Origin: Rhizophagus irregularis
Taxonomy: Eukaryota; Glomeromycota; Glomeromycetes; Glomerales; Glomeraceae
NCBI RefSeq assembly: GCF_026210795.1
Contig: NC_089429.1
Span: 3,286,001 to 3,350,000, forward strand
Direction: 5' to 3'
Length of the DNA stretch: 64,000 nt
The position numbers were made by a program, and so were the translations under genes. How positions within the stretch are numbered: position 1 is the stretch's first letter; every line of letters starts with the position of its first letter. A model generated the notes under the pieces. That model was given only the letters and a program-made list of their open reading frames with translations, was not told where the DNA came from and did not search any database. Shown one piece after another: positions 1 through 12,540 of the stretch.

Positions 1-466
1 AAAATTTATAAATGTTTCACAACCTGCTTTTATTATATAATGATTTTTGCCAAAGGAGTTTGTAAAATAACATCACATTAACTGGCATGTCTTTATTAAA
101 TATATGTTAACAAAAAACATATGGGCTGATTTGTTTACTTTGCATTAAAAAGAGTTATTGAATTGATTTGCACAATTTTCGTTACTTAAAATTGTTTTGT
201 AATACCAAAAAATTATCTGATTGATGATCACTTGACTAAATAATAAGTTGAACAAAAATTTACATTTGCAAAACTTAAATTATTAAATGTAAAAGAGCTG
301 TGAAAAAACCCATTTCACTAATAAAAAATCCATTTCTCATATATATGGAATTTTTAACATATATTATTAAAAAGTAAGTATATTTTAATAAAATATAAAG
401 TAAAATAAAAATTTATATAGTCTTAGTAGCTATAAATGTTTATAAAAGTATAATAAAAATATCATA

Positions 467-988
467 CATCAGGAAATTTGTTTAGGCGTAATTTAGTGTA
501 ATATTTCGAAGGTGGTGTAAAATTTCGAAATATTACACTAAAAACGTAATATTACAAAAGTTTACGCTCTTAAATTTGAATAATTATAGTAATTTAAGAA
601 TATCTCGCTATCTACTGATCCAATTAAGACGATCTATAGCTCATTGGAATCAGCTCATCAAGACGAATCGAATGGTAGTAAAATCGTATCTTTACGTTTG
701 ATAGATGACTTTCTATTAATTTAAAACTTTACTGCATACTATAAAGCGTTCTATCAACTGTAGAAATGCGAATTTACTACCATTCGATCCGTCTTGATGA
801 GCTGATTCCAATGAGCTATAGATCATCTTGATTGGATCAGTAGATAGCGAGATATTCTTAAATTACTATAATTATTCAAATTTAAGAGCGTAAACTTTTG
901 TAATATTACGTTTTTAGTGTAATATTTCGAAATTTTACACCACCTTCGAAATATTACACTAAATTACGCCTAAACAAATTTCCTGATG
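467..988. mobile_element. Palindromic (fold-back) MITE with TA duplication
   Basis: The two halves are inverted complements over almost the full 522 bp: CATCAGGAAATTTG at the left end and CAAATTTCCTGATG at the right, with matching interior. It is flanked by TA (465-466 and 989-990). The homologous block at 23440-23450 reads straight through ATATCATATAAAAGAT on the complement, without the insert and with a single TA, which is the empty site. The interior holds the module with ACGAATCGAATGGTAGTA that also occurs in other MITE families of this window. A TA duplication suggests a Tc1/mariner/pogo-type mobiliser, by inference. Confidence 0.85.
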
Positions 989-1041
989 TATAAAAGATAG
1001 TATCATAATAGATATTTTCAAACAATAAAAATAATTATTTT

Positions 1042-1390
1042 ATGTTGGAATTTGTATTACCATCTTTAGACGCAAATATATCAAGATTCACTAATCCGTT
1101 TTCTATAATTTTAGGCTCGTTGGAAAGCCCTTATTCTGGACTTTATAGGCGAAAAAAGAGCTCACCGATTGAATCATTAGATCCAGAGATATTTACGTTT
1201 AAAGTTGAGGTACGAACTTTTTAACATGCTTAAATGCAAATATCTTGGGATCCACTGATCCGTTTTTTATAAATTTAGGCTCTTCGGAAAGCCCTTGATC
1301 TGGTCTATATGAGCGAAAAAAGAGCTTGCCAATTAGATCATTAGATCTGGAGATATTTATGTTTAAAGTTGAGATACAAATTTTTAATAT
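1042..1390 (+). repeat. Pair of diverged ~165-bp direct repeats
   Basis: Two successive blocks (about 1050-1216 and 1225-1390) share the same order of words: AAATAT, GATCCGTTTT, TTTAGGCTC, GGAAAGCCCTT, GCGAAAAAAGAGC, GAGATATTTA. The same pair occurs inverted in copy 2 at about 23040-23395. This is internal structure of the TIR element and is non-coding. Confidence 0.6.
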
Positions 1391-1655
1391 ATATAGTAAG
1401 TGCTAAGAATTATATTAATTTAAAAGAAATATTTACCAACTTATAGTATAATAACATTAAATAAAAGTTTTTTAATACTCACCTCCAATTTACTGTATAT
1501 TATATAGTATTTTATATAATAAAAATGTAATAAAATCAATATTTTAATTAAAGGTAGACAAATTAGCCTATATGATTTTTTTATTATATGCATAGGTGTA
1601 ATGAATACTATAAAAAAATAATTACGTAAAATTTATATAATATAAGTTAAGATAA

Positions 1656-1835
1656 AAATCACCAGTGGTAAATTAGAATTTAAAAATAATAAAAATCACC
1701 AGTGGTAATTAAAATTAAAAAATTACCAGAGGTAAATTAAACATAAAAATCACTAATGGTGAAATTAACATTTAAAATTATTAAATTCACCAATGGTGAT
1801 TAAAATTAAAAATTCACCAGTGGTAAAATCCAAAT
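1656..1835. repeat. Minisatellite with CACCAGTGGT core
   Basis: Six diverged copies of a unit of about 25-45 bp containing AATCACCAGTGGTAAATTA, spaced by A/T-rich filler. The core CACCAGTGGT is nearly self-complementary. There is no coding signal. Confidence 0.7.
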
Positions 1836-2627
1836 AAATTCTAAATTATTATATTATAATCATCTAATTTATTGTATAAAGGTTATATAAATAATTAAAA
1901 TCAGAAATTTAATTAGGATAATATATAAGATTAATTTTAACCTAAAGTGATTTAACCTGAATAATTTAACCTATTAGTAAATTTTCAACAAAAAAATGTA
2001 AATTATGATTACAATAAAAATAAGAGATATTATCAAAAATATAAGAAAAGTTGGTTATTTATTATATTATACTTTATAATTTTAAATAAATAACATTTAT
2101 ATAAAGTGAAATAATTTTTTTTTTTAAAAAAAAATGATATAAAATATAAATTTTAGGAGGGTAATAAAGCATTTTTTTATTGATTTTAATGGTAAAATAA
2201 TATAATTTTTTTATTGAATATTATTTTCAATTATAATTACATTTATTATATTATTTATTAGAATTGTTTTATTAAAACAAAAATATTAATGCTACTAAAA
2301 TTATTCTTAAAAAGTCTGAAAAGTCTATAATGAAAGTGCTAAAATATATTTATTATAAAAAAACCAGATAATACCAACTACCAAGAAACAATATATATTT
2401 AAATTTATTAATTAATATCACATCAGATGACCTTGATGTGGCTGATTGTCACACGTCGACAAATCAAAATGAAGGATGTTATAATGATCAGATGAGAACC
2501 CCTTTTATACGTGACCAAAAAATTTTTTTGGTTCATATAAAATAAACATATCAACCCGAACAGGAAAAAGAGAAAGAAGTCTGCCTCATCAGATCCCTCA
2601 CCGTTTTATTTCACATCATACATAAAA
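1836..2627. other. A/T-rich intergenic DNA and DEF1-like 5' region
   Basis: No gene was seen. The last ~200 bases before the ATG at 2628 are less A/T-rich (CACACGTCGAC, GAACCCCTTTTATACGTGACC) and probably hold the promoter and 5' UTR of the downstream gene. No specific regulatory site can be named with confidence. Confidence 0.4.
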
Positions 2628-5600
2628 ATGGGTTCATACGACTATGATACACAGCGAACGAATCCGGCAGGAGTCGGACATAAGAATAATCACGCTGCCA
2701 CAGAAGTAGCGGAGACAGAAGAAGTAAAGCATCTGAAATCTCAATATAAAAACGAATTGACGAAACTACAAGAAATAACTACTGAATGGTCAGAAGCAGA
2801 TTTGCTCTTTGCCTTGCAAGAAAATCAAGGAGACCTTGAGGTTACAATTAATCGAATCATGGAAGGTTAGTCTTTAATTTTTACCAAAAGTACAATAACT
2901 GCAAAGAGAATTATTTTGATTTTAAATTCGCACAAGAATTTTCATGATAGTCTTATTATTCTAACGATTGCGTTTCAGAAAAACAATAATTAATTTTTTA
3001 CCTAAACTATAATTATTATGAAATTATGAATGAGAGTAGTATTATAAGCTTTTTATTTAATCGTAATTTGTTATATAATAGAAGTTGATCGATACTGGAC
3101 ATGTAGAAGCAATTCATTTTTTTTATGACATTTATAGTTCCTTAAACAATAAATAATAGACTAGAGATAAATTAAAAAATTTTATATTGCATGATCTCAA
3201 TTACAACGAAAAGAATTTTTTATTTAACTTGAAACTAAGATTTCTTTATTTTATTCCCTTTTTTTTAATAGGCCACATCTCTAAATGGGGTGAGGTTAAA
3301 TCTCGAAAATCTAAGAAAGAACATAGTAGTAAGAATAAACAAAGTGGACAACAATTTGGTAACGCTCAACGTGGACATCAGAAAGGTGGTTATAGTGACC
3401 GTGGCAGGGCCCGCGGTGGTAAGTAAATTTTAAATAACATGTGTAAAATATCATATTTTATCAAAGGCGATTTTGAAATATCATTTTGTTTATTTTTGTT
3501 TAGAGGGTGGACGTAGCGGAAGAAATAGTGATCGTACTCGAGGGTCAAGAAGAGAAAACGGTTCAGGCATGTTATTTATTTAAAATTAAATAATTTATTT
3601 CTGATATTATAATTCTTTTTTCTTTTTTTCCGGAAATAGGAGGCTATACTCGACCTCCACGTCAACAAAATGGGACCAATCACGATGATACAAACAACAT
3701 CACCCACGGTAAGGCATGGGGCACTGATAATACCAGTAGCTCCAGAAATAACAACAATGATAGCAACGATAATACTAGCACTTGGACAACTGAAAATGTT
3801 ATTGGAGATTGGTCTACCGATATTACAGCCCAAGGTGGTTCATGGTCAGCTGAAAATCCAGCAGAAAATGCCAAAAGTAGTTGGGCCAGTGATAGTATTG
3901 ACAAAGCTCAGAGTAGTCGGAGCAAAGAAAATCCTACGGACGGATGGAGTGGTGATAATACCCAACAGAGTGTTAAAGGTGTTCGGACAGCTGATGCAAC
4001 AGAAAGTAATAATATCAGTACGGATAATAATATTGCGACAAGTCGAGATATAGACAAAGCTACTGATAGCCTAAAACATAATCGAGATTCCAACGTTGCA
4101 AAGGATAATTGGGACACTGAACATCCTAAAGATAATTGGGGTGTAGAAAATGATAGTTGGGCTGCAGATAATCCGAAAGATAATTGGGGCTCTGACGATT
4201 TTGGAGTTGATACAACTAAGAATGGTAAAAATGTGAAGGAAGTTTCAAAATCTCCAAACACTGTAATGAAATCTGTAGCTCCTACAAAATCACCAGTTTC
4301 AAATAGTTTACGGACAATTCCTCCTAAGCCCAAGGCATCTTGGGCTCAAATTGTGAAGTGTGTTTTCGATCATGTCTTCATTAAATGTTTACAATGTAGT
4401 TTTTATAATATAAATATATATATATATAAAATATATGTATATATATAATTATATATTAATCTTTTTTTTAATCATATATTATTAATATGTCGGTTGTTAG
4501 ACCTGAATCAAAACCCGAACCGAAACCTGAATTATTATCCACACCTATACATAAGAATCCTGAAATCGTAAAACCAGTGTCTCCACAGATATCGAAATCT
4601 CCAAATCCTGTACAATCTCCTCAGGCGCCAAAATTAGAGTCAGCCATTGCTCTTCCACAGGAATCATTAGGTACATCATCGGTGATAACTACAAAGGCTG
4701 AAGAAATGAAAGAATATGCTAGAGAAGTTACTTCTCCTGAAGCGCCAACCGCTACCATTGTAACATCATCTACACCTGTTGTAAATGTTTCACCACGCGC
4801 AAAAGAAGTTTCTCCTCCGGGTCTTAAAGCTAAAACGAGTACAGCTACGCGTAGATTGAAGCAAGATACTCCTGTTGTAATGCCTAATACAGGCGCGGGT
4901 TTGGAAAGAGTTGGTGTACAATTTGGAAGTTTAAGCATATCGAATAATAATAATGTGGAAGAATCATCAGAGACTGAACCGCAAATTGTACCTCAGGTTA
5001 AGACTGAAGAACGATCATCTGTATCAGTTGAAACCTCACCTCAACCGCAAACTACTCCAATTCAACAGCAACAACAAATAATCCCGCAACAATCGGTTCA
5101 GCAATTACAACAAGTGTCACAACAACAAGTGGCCCAGCAAGCGACACAACAGTTGCAACAGCCAACTACACAACTGCAACAACAATTACAGCCGCCACAG
5201 TCATCTCAACCACAATCTTCAACTCTTTCACAATCAAATTCTATTAATAGACTTCCTACAACGTCTGCTCAAGCATTACCATCATCGGTCAGTAGTGCTC
5301 CAACTGGGGCGCTCGCGAATGCCCCGAATCAAAACTTCAATCCTTCTAATCCTTCTTACTTCAAGCAGCAACAAGATCAATCATCTTATTTGAATCAACA
5401 ACATCATTTAGGGTTAACAGAGCCAATTAGTGCTCCATATGCATCTTATCTTCCTAATCAGCCACCTAATCAACTATCCGGGTTTGGTATCGGACCTATT
5501 CCGGAATATAATACAATGTATGGACCAGATGCGCAACGCATAATGGTATGTGATGATATTAAAATTATTTTTTATTGTAACATTCTTAGCTTATTATATA

Positions 5601-6471
5601 CATTTTTTTATTATTGTAGGGATATTATGATCCAACATATGGACAAGCTTCTCCAGTTACATCAACTGGATATCAAGGTCGGGATAATAAATACACTTCT
5701 GATACAGCTAATAATACCAACAGTCAAACTAATAATCAACAGTCAACTGGCACACAACAATCAACAAATCAACAAGGAGGACAAAATCCACAACAAGCTT
5801 ATCCCCTTGGAATGCCACAATATTATCCATATTATTATTTGAACCAATTTCCTTCAGCTGCTTATCAACAATCTGGTTATGGTCAACCATATGTAAATAA
5901 ATCAATATATCCTATGTATAATCATCCGACCAAACCCGGTTCTGTTTCTGGGGCATCTCCATATGGTTATCCAACAACACCCACAACTCCCAATACTCCA
6001 CACCATTATTCCCATACTTCTAATACAGGTTACGAAGAAGTTGCCGCTGCACAGATCCATCATCATCCTGTGCCTAATGTTCTTGATTATCAAAAACCTT
6101 ATAATAGTGGTATACCTCTAAATTTTCTAGGTAATACTGGTGGTAATAATCCTCAACCTGCTGGTACTGCAAGTTCAAACTCTACAGGAGGCAAGTCTAA
6201 CAATAATGGAAGTACCGAATTAAATCCACCTACACAATATAAGCCATATCAGGATAAAACGTCTGTTAGTGCACAATCTGCAGGCGGTGTTGGACAGACT
6301 GGAACGCAGCAACATCAACAACCTAATAACCCGAATTATTATGGTCAACAGCAACAACAGGCTCAGATTTTTAATAATTATCAACAACATCCGCAGACTC
6401 ATCATCAATATTATCAGCATCATCAGGCTACTAATCGTAATCAACAACAATTCTGGACTAGCCAGAGTTAG
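2628..6471 (+). CDS. DEF1: Def1/UBAP2L-like RNA polymerase II degradation factor
   Basis: The spliced reading is join(2628..2865, 3272..3418, 3504..3566, 3640..4357, 4501..5545, 5620..6471), giving 1,020 residues; every junction keeps frame. Residues ~32-80 form a CUE/UBA-like ubiquitin-binding helix bundle ending in the hallmark stretch ADLLFALQENQGDLEVTINR, then EGHISKWGEVK across junction 1, as in fungal Def1. Next come an RGG-rich stretch (~110-165), a Trp/Asn/Asp repeat region with DNWG motifs (~290-345), a glutamine-rich segment (~570-630) and a Q/N/Y/H-rich low-complexity tail. Yeast Def1 (738 aa) recruits the elongin-cullin ligase to stalled RNA polymerase II; human UBAP2/UBAP2L are its reported counterparts. 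The RGG block is more UBAP2L-like. Intron 3 uses a GC donor (CAG|GCATGT), the only phase-compatible choice seen. It is convergent with eS1. Confidence 0.85.
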
Positions 6472-7074
6472 GTTTTTCATATGAAAATGAGGAGTATAAA
6501 AGAGGAGAGTGAGAGTTGAGAACAAATAAATTGATTGATGGTTGAAGATGTAATAAAGGTTATGTAGTTATCATTTCTTTAGAATATTTTTTTTTTATCC
6601 AGTATATTATATATATATATATTATGGTAATTGTTTATCTGTGTTAATTTTGTTAGTGGCTTATTTTTTTTTCTTTGTAAAGATATTCTTTTTCAAAAAA
6701 TACCTTCATTATATATCAAGCAATTTCAACATAATTATCTCATCCTATTCATCACAAAAAAACAATTCAAAATTACCAATGCTTTATTTTATATTATCTC
6801 TATTTGAGAATTATTAAAAAAATGTCATTATTAATGACTTGTATAAAGAACTTTTTTTAAAAAAAAAATTTATTGAAAAAATCAATTTTAAGTGTTACAT
6901 TTTTGAATGAAATTATTGTAATTATTGTATATTTTTAAGTCATAATATATTATCTTGATAAATTTAAACAAATTAAACAAATTAATGTTTACGAAATAAT
7001 AAATGTATATAAACCAATTTTTTTTTTTATTAAATCATGCAATAAGTATGCTTTTTTTCAAGTAAAAAATTTTT
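6472..7074. other. Convergent 3' intergenic spacer
   Basis: About 600 bases of A/T-rich DNA lie between the stop of the Def1-like gene and the stop of eS1 on the other strand. They hold the two 3' UTRs. Several AATAAA-like words are present on both strands, but none can be picked as the used signal. No gene, repeat or structured RNA was seen. Confidence 0.5.
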
Positions 7075-8513
7075 TTACACAGATTCTTGAATTTCTGGTT
7101 CTTTGAAATCTCCACTACCTCCCATTTTGGAACCTGTATCAATATTATCTCCATGTAATTCCATTAATTTTTGTACATCAAATTTAGGACTTTTAAGAAT
7201 TTTAACTTTACGAATGTATACCTAAAATTGCCGTGCATAAATAAATATGTTAAAATTTTTATTTTTAAGAAAATAAAATACCATTTATTTATCAATACAT
7301 ACAAATTGGAGGGGATAAATTCCCTGACACGCCTTTTCAATTTCACGACCAATTGATTCAGGTACAAATTTCAGTACTAGCTCTTTCAAATCACAAGTAG
7401 CCGCTTGTTGAGTCATAATATCAAACATTTTTTTTCGAATTTGTCGAATTTGAGATGATTGAGCATAAGTAGTTTTTCGAACTTGATTGGGTCGTCTTTT
7501 TGTAAAAGCAATTGCGAAAAGACGCAACAAGTAACCATCTGTTGTCTTTACGTCAACGTGAGCTTCGATGAGAGACTAATACAATAGGTCGCAATAAAGT
7601 TAGGTATTAATTTATTTAAAATTATCCTCATATTTAAATAAATATTAAGAACACCTAAACGTACCTGCCATTTCTTGACCAGAGATCGAAGTTTATCGGA
7701 GGTAAAGTCCATACCATGAAAATTGGTTAACAGGTTTTTACCTTGTACCTCATCAACTCTAAGTTTTATCTTACGAAAAGCTTGTTCTTCATCTTTATTC
7801 AAATCTGCTAAAGAGACTTCGAACACACGACCCTTTAAGGCGTCGTTGGCGTTTTCTTTAGTATAATTAGTAATTAGTTCTCATTTCAAGTGATATAAGC
7901 AATCTCTCGATTTTTTTTTTGATTGATTACTTACTTAAACCTTGCGTACGGTTAACAAGGGTCTTTCCAATATTACGAACTTCAAAAATCGAAGGAGCCT
8001 TTACATCATACCAATCTTTTCTAGTAAAAGGATCAACGCTAAAAATATTTTTGTGAAAATAATTTTTTTGATTTAGTAATATAATTAATCTTTGAAGGTT
8101 TTGTAATTTGATAAAATTATGAGAAATGGAATCAACGCATAATAATTGAATTTAAAAATAAATAAACTTAGATATATCAGGGATGATAATTTAAAATAAT
8201 AATTTCTTTATTAGTTGATTCTCGGATATAATTTTTCTACAGACTTACATTTTCTTTTTTAACCCCTTCTTTCCTTTACTAAGTCGTTTATTCTTTACAA
8301 TTCAAAGAATGAAATTATCAATAAACTGGATGTACATTCATTAAATAATAATTTAAGATGGATGGATTGTCTACCTTGCCAACGGCTAAGTAATTTCGCC
8401 CAACCAGCAAAAAAAATTTACGTCCAACCCACAAAAAAAAAATGAAATTATTTATTTTTTTTTTATTTTTTTTTTTAAAAAAAAAAAATAAAAATGTAAA
8501 ATTACAAACCCAT
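7075..8513 (-). CDS. RPS1: 40S ribosomal protein eS1 (S1/S3A)
   Basis: Read as complement(join(7075..7221, 7303..7575, 7665..7855, 7935..8038, 8249..8292, 8375..8385, 8510..8513)), giving 257 residues, against 255 in yeast. Recognisable eS1 blocks in order are [125 protein letters not shown] and LMELHG. It is a core protein of the small subunit at the mRNA exit platform. The start was chosen because ATG-G (8510-8513), an 11-nt exon (8375-8385) and the exon beginning AATAAACGA join in frame to MAVGKNKRLS, the conserved N terminus. An intron just after the ATG is common in ribosomal protein genes. It is divergent from MED20. Confidence 0.93.
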
Positions 8514-8740
8514 GCTGAAAGCTCTACACAAATACGAGTATATAAAAGTGTTTAAAGAGCTGGAAGAGGAGGAAATTTTTACCTGTTAATCTTAATCTTA
8601 TATATTAACCAAGCACTAAAGTTTGATTGGAGGATCAATGGTCCCGTGCTATAATATGATATTATTGGCTATTATATTGAACAAAAAAAATTTTCCGCAT
8701 GACATAGCTAAGCTTTCGAAACTTCAAAGGAAAAATAACA
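8514..8740. promoter_or_regulatory. Divergent promoter between eS1 and MED20
   Basis: A 227-bp spacer separates the two divergent ATGs and must contain both promoters and 5' UTRs. It includes T/A-rich words (ATAATATGATATTATTGG) near its middle. No ribosomal-protein motif can be named. The assignment rests on gene orientation alone. Confidence 0.6.
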
Positions 8741-9561
8741 ATGGGTGTAACAAGGTATCTGTTTTTATTGTCATTAACACATTTAGCTGATAACTAATTT
8801 TGTTTTATAATAGTGTGTTATTATGGAAAGATAGTAATGGCCAAGGAATGATGAAATTTCATGAACGAATAACAACTACTTTACTCGGGAGTGCAAAAGA
8901 CAAATGGGCTATACAAGTTAAATTATATCGAGATATCAAAAGTACAGGAACTGGTAAATTTATGTATACAACTGAATTCTATAACACCAATAAAATTTAT
9001 TGCTTGATAGACGACGTAATTGTTGAGGCTGAACGTGAAATGGAAAACATTCTTGAAAAATTAAAAAATTTATGGCTTCTTAGACAAACCATAGTTTATG
9101 ATGTTTGTTAAAAAATTTTTTTTTTCTATCTTTTTTTATTTATGCTTAAATTATTTTCTTTGACATGCAATACTAATTTTAAATTTAATTCAGGGCAATA
9201 CATATATTATTGGCGATTTCTTAATTCGTGTTGCATATCCTAAAACCACTAATTCTAATTACAAAGGAATGCTGGTGGAGGTTGGATTCAGTTTAATATT
9301 TTTAACATATAAATATACATATCATTAATAAAATTATTTTAATTCAAGGTTGAATATACTTCAACAATTAATCCTCATGTAGCAGCACCTATTTTACATG
9401 AATTTATTGAAATGTTAAAACCACCAGAAATTGACATTGTAAAATGGGAACCTGATGATGAACATTCTTTTTCAAAAATTGGATTATCTGAAGATGCTTT
9501 TACTAGAGCACATACTGATTATCAATATATGATGTTATTCAAAATGGAAAATTTGTTGTAA
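8741..9561 (+). CDS. MED20: Mediator complex subunit 20
   Basis: Exons join(8741..8754, 8814..9102, 9194..9280, 9349..9561) give 200 residues; all introns are GT-AG and keep frame. MED20 (yeast Srb2) is a head-module subunit of Mediator that pairs with MED18 and binds the RNA polymerase II-TBP machinery. Family features seen are the N-terminal MGVT, the central sequence FMYTTEFYNTNKIYCLIDD, and the DFLIRVAYP ... GMLVEVEY strand pair ahead of a C-terminal helix (APILHEFIEML). The length is close to the human protein (212). The first exon carries only 14 coding bases, so the start depends on splicing to 8814; MGVTS is the expected N terminus. There is no sign of damage. Confidence 0.88.
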
Positions 9562-10249
9562 AATTAAAAATAATCATTTAAGATATCACTTGTTTACTAT
9601 TATAATTCATACTTTTAAGAAAAAAAAATAAAAAATAAAAAAATCAGTAATTATATTTTAAGAATTTTATTACTTATAACCAGTAATAATTATTAATTTA
9701 ATAGTATTTTTTTATCAAAAATTAGATGGTAAAAATAGAAAATAGAAAGGTATTATATATTAAACCCTATAAAATAAACAATTTCTTTAAAATTTTTAAT
9801 AAACAATAAACTTCTATAATATAATCTTTTAAAAATTAACTTATTACATTTAAATTTAATCTTATTAAAAAATTTTAAAGTTTAAATAAATACTAATTAA
9901 AAATTAGAAATTAATAAGATAATTATTAAATGATAATTTCAAATACAGGTTTTCAAAAGTAAATTTTCTATATTGATCATTTAATGTTGGGCAGAATTAA
10001 ATTTAACAAAAAAAGAAAAAAAAGAGAATTTGTTAAATAAATCAAAATCAATTTTAATACTTCAAGTAAACTTATAAAACAGACAAAAATACATATACCA
10101 CATATTTTTTTAAAATTATATTTATTAAAATTTATTTTTACATAACTTTTAATAAAGCATGATACATGTATGAACACATCCATGTAATTTAAGAAATTTT
10201 CTTATTAAATATATATTTTAAAAATTAAAAAATATATTTTATTAAAGGG
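9562..10249. other. A/T-rich intergenic DNA
   Basis: This is the MED20 3' flank. It is very A/T-rich with homopolymer runs. I see no gene, repeat array or RNA here. Confidence 0.5.
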
Positions 10250-10251
10250 TA

Positions 10252-11213
10252 CAGTCAACTCTCTTTATAGTCACACATTTGGGACAGTTATATTTGGTGA
10301 TTATAAAGAGATGTGACTATATAAAAAATTTCTTATATTTGTATATCATAATTCTGGCCAAAAATTAACATAATTTTGGTTAGAATTATATTTAAAACTT
10401 TATTGTATCATAACTCTGTCAATATTAATCGTAGAGAGAAATGATCTTACTACCATTCGATTCGTCTTAATGAGATGGTTCTAATGGTGTAAAATACATT
10501 AAAATCCAATCATTAGATTAATTTTCAAAATTAAAAAATATTAATGCTTTTTGTGTAATAACTCTGCCAATATTGATCCTAGAGAGACGATCTTACTACC
10601 ATTCAATTCGTCTTGATGAGATAAATTTAATGGTATAAGATACATCGAAATTCAATTACTAGATCAATTTCCAAAAATTAAAAAATATTAAATGGTTTTT
10701 AAGTAGTAACTCTGTCAATATTGATCACAAAGAGATGAGTTTACCACCATTCGATTCGTCTTGATGAGGCGATTTCAACGAGCTATTAATCATCTTTTTA
10801 TAATCACTAGGTACTGAAAAATTTAGCAAAATGTTAAGTGGCGCAGTGAACGTAAATCAAAAAATATTATAATGCTGATGTTTAACATTTTGTTGAATAA
10901 CTCATCAGCTAGTGATCATAAAAAGATAAAATTACTACCATTTGATTCGTCTCAATAAGATGATTCTAACAAGCTATGGTACATCTTTATACGATTATTA
11001 GATGCCAAGTTATTTAATATATTTCATTATATACTGTAATTATAAACAGTTTTTTTTAATATAAGATTTTTGAGGATAAGTGTGATAGTGACTATAGATA
11101 TATTGTGACTATATAGGATAGATTTTAATAATAAAGTGTTTTGAACATTCAACTGGTGTAACTATATAGTAGAATGTGACTATAATGGAAGTGATTATAG
11201 AGGGAGTTAACTG
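10252..11213 (+). mobile_element. pogo/Tigger-like MITE, copy 1
   Basis: This is a 962-bp non-coding element with terminal inverted repeats CAGTCAACTCTCTTTATAGT and, at the far end, GAGGGAGTTAACTG. It is flanked by TA (10250-10251, 11214-11215). CAGT-type ends with TA duplication are typical of the pogo/Tigger branch of Tc1/mariner. The interior is built of several diverged copies of a module with CATTCGATTCGTCTTGATGA followed by GAGCTAT-like and GATCAxTAG words. The second copy, at 15922-17025, is in the opposite orientation. There is no transposase, so it is non-autonomous. Confidence 0.85.
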
Positions 11214-11215
11214 TA

Positions 11216-11446
11216 CTACAAAAATTGCGATATCCAACTTGTCATCCTTCTTATCACCTGAGTGATCATCAATTTTTAAAATTAGTAACACCAAGCCACC
11301 ATGACGATCAAATTTTCCAGTATCCCCCCATCCCCCAAAGAAAATAAAATTATACTGAAAAAAACAAACAAGAAAAACAAAAAGCCAAAAATAAAAACAT
11401 AAACCTCAGGAAAACTCAAAGTACAATGAGAAAAACCTGAGTAAAC
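11216..11446. other. Spacer between MITE and CACTG element
   Basis: No gene is certain. On the minus strand, about 11216-11320 stays open and reads GGLVLLILKIDDHSGDKK, which is less A/T-rich than its surroundings and could be a decayed exon. It is cut by the MITE at 11213, and I do not recognise it. Confidence 0.25.
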
Positions 11447-12540
11447 CACTGGTTAAAATTAATGCTATCAGGTACATATCGGTACTATATATCAGTGACT
11501 AATCAGATACATATCAGACATTTATTACATATCAGGTACCTGATATGTAACATATTAAATATGCCTAAAAATCGAATTCCCAATATCTAAACAATTAGTC
11601 ACTGATATGTAATACTGAATCAATCTTACACATATCGCAAAATATTTATTTATTGTATTTGTATTATATAATCCAAAGAGGTATATTAAAATTATTACTA
11701 AAAAAAGTATTTTAATATTAAAGATAATCGTTTATTCATATAAAACCCCTTATTTTCAATTTTTTTTTATTTTTTCTGATATCACGAATAACTGACAAAA
11801 ATATTAAAAATATACATATTTTATTTTAAAATTAATTGGATTGAATGTTCAAATTAATCTTACATACAACTTTATTTTAATCAATTCACACTGGTCGAAT
11901 GAAGGGCTACCGGGTAAATTTCATATACCCGATAGCCCTATTATATGTTTTCGATTTTAACCTGAATGGCAGCTGATCGATCCACCCGATTTGTGACCGG
12001 TTCTCGGCGCAGATCAGGTATAAGTCATGTGACTTTCAGGTTAGAACATAACGGTAAAGTGCTATATGAATATCGGGAGAATTTCAGCAATCCGATATTT
12101 CTCCGAACTATTTATAATATTAGATGTATATTTGCTACATCGAAACCCGAAACTTATTATTTATTCATTTATATATACTATATATTATTCATTTATTTAT
12201 TTATTTAACATAATAACATATATATATATTTATTTTATTATTATATTTTTAAAAATTATATTCGTTAATTTATCCTATTCTATCTATCTACATTATGTTG
12301 TTAATGGTTTGGAATATTATTCCAGTTGGTTCGATTCCAACAAACAACTATTTTTCCCAAAGTTTTTATGCCAACTCTTCCGAACTATTGCCTACTAATA
12401 CCAAACGAATTAAGCAGAAGATGGATATTAGATTGTGGTGGATTAGGTTGATTTTGACTTGGTAAAATTGTGAGTGAAATATTATTTCGTTCTCTATAAA
12501 AAAAGAACGTTTAGTAAACGTTCTTAACGAAAAATATTAA

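Larger units (their letters stand above)
118..1574 (+). mobile_element. TIR element, family 'CATATGGGC', copy 1 (nested MITE inside)
   Basis: A non-coding element bounded by inverted CATATGGGCTGATTTGT and its degenerate complement (ending ...AAATTAGCCTATATG). The whole block is repeated in opposite orientation at 22613-23797, with base-by-base similarity over several hundred bases, including a pair of internal ~165-bp repeats. The short open frames in it (for example at 1042-1224) recur only because the DNA is repeated, and I do not regard them as genes. No convincing target-site duplication was found, so the superfamily is unknown. Copy 1 is longer than copy 2 only because a 522-bp palindromic MITE sits in it. 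Confidence 0.7.

Noticed and set aside
1042-1224. 60-residue open frame repeated at 23208-23390
   Set aside because: It recurs only because the whole TIR element is repeated; it has stops in the tandem neighbour and no domain.
12290-12350. tRNA-like T-arm (GTTGG-TTCGATT-CCAAC) with a possible acceptor stem
   Set aside because: No D-arm, A box or anticodon arm fits; total length would be ~52 nt. A chance palindrome inside a transposon.
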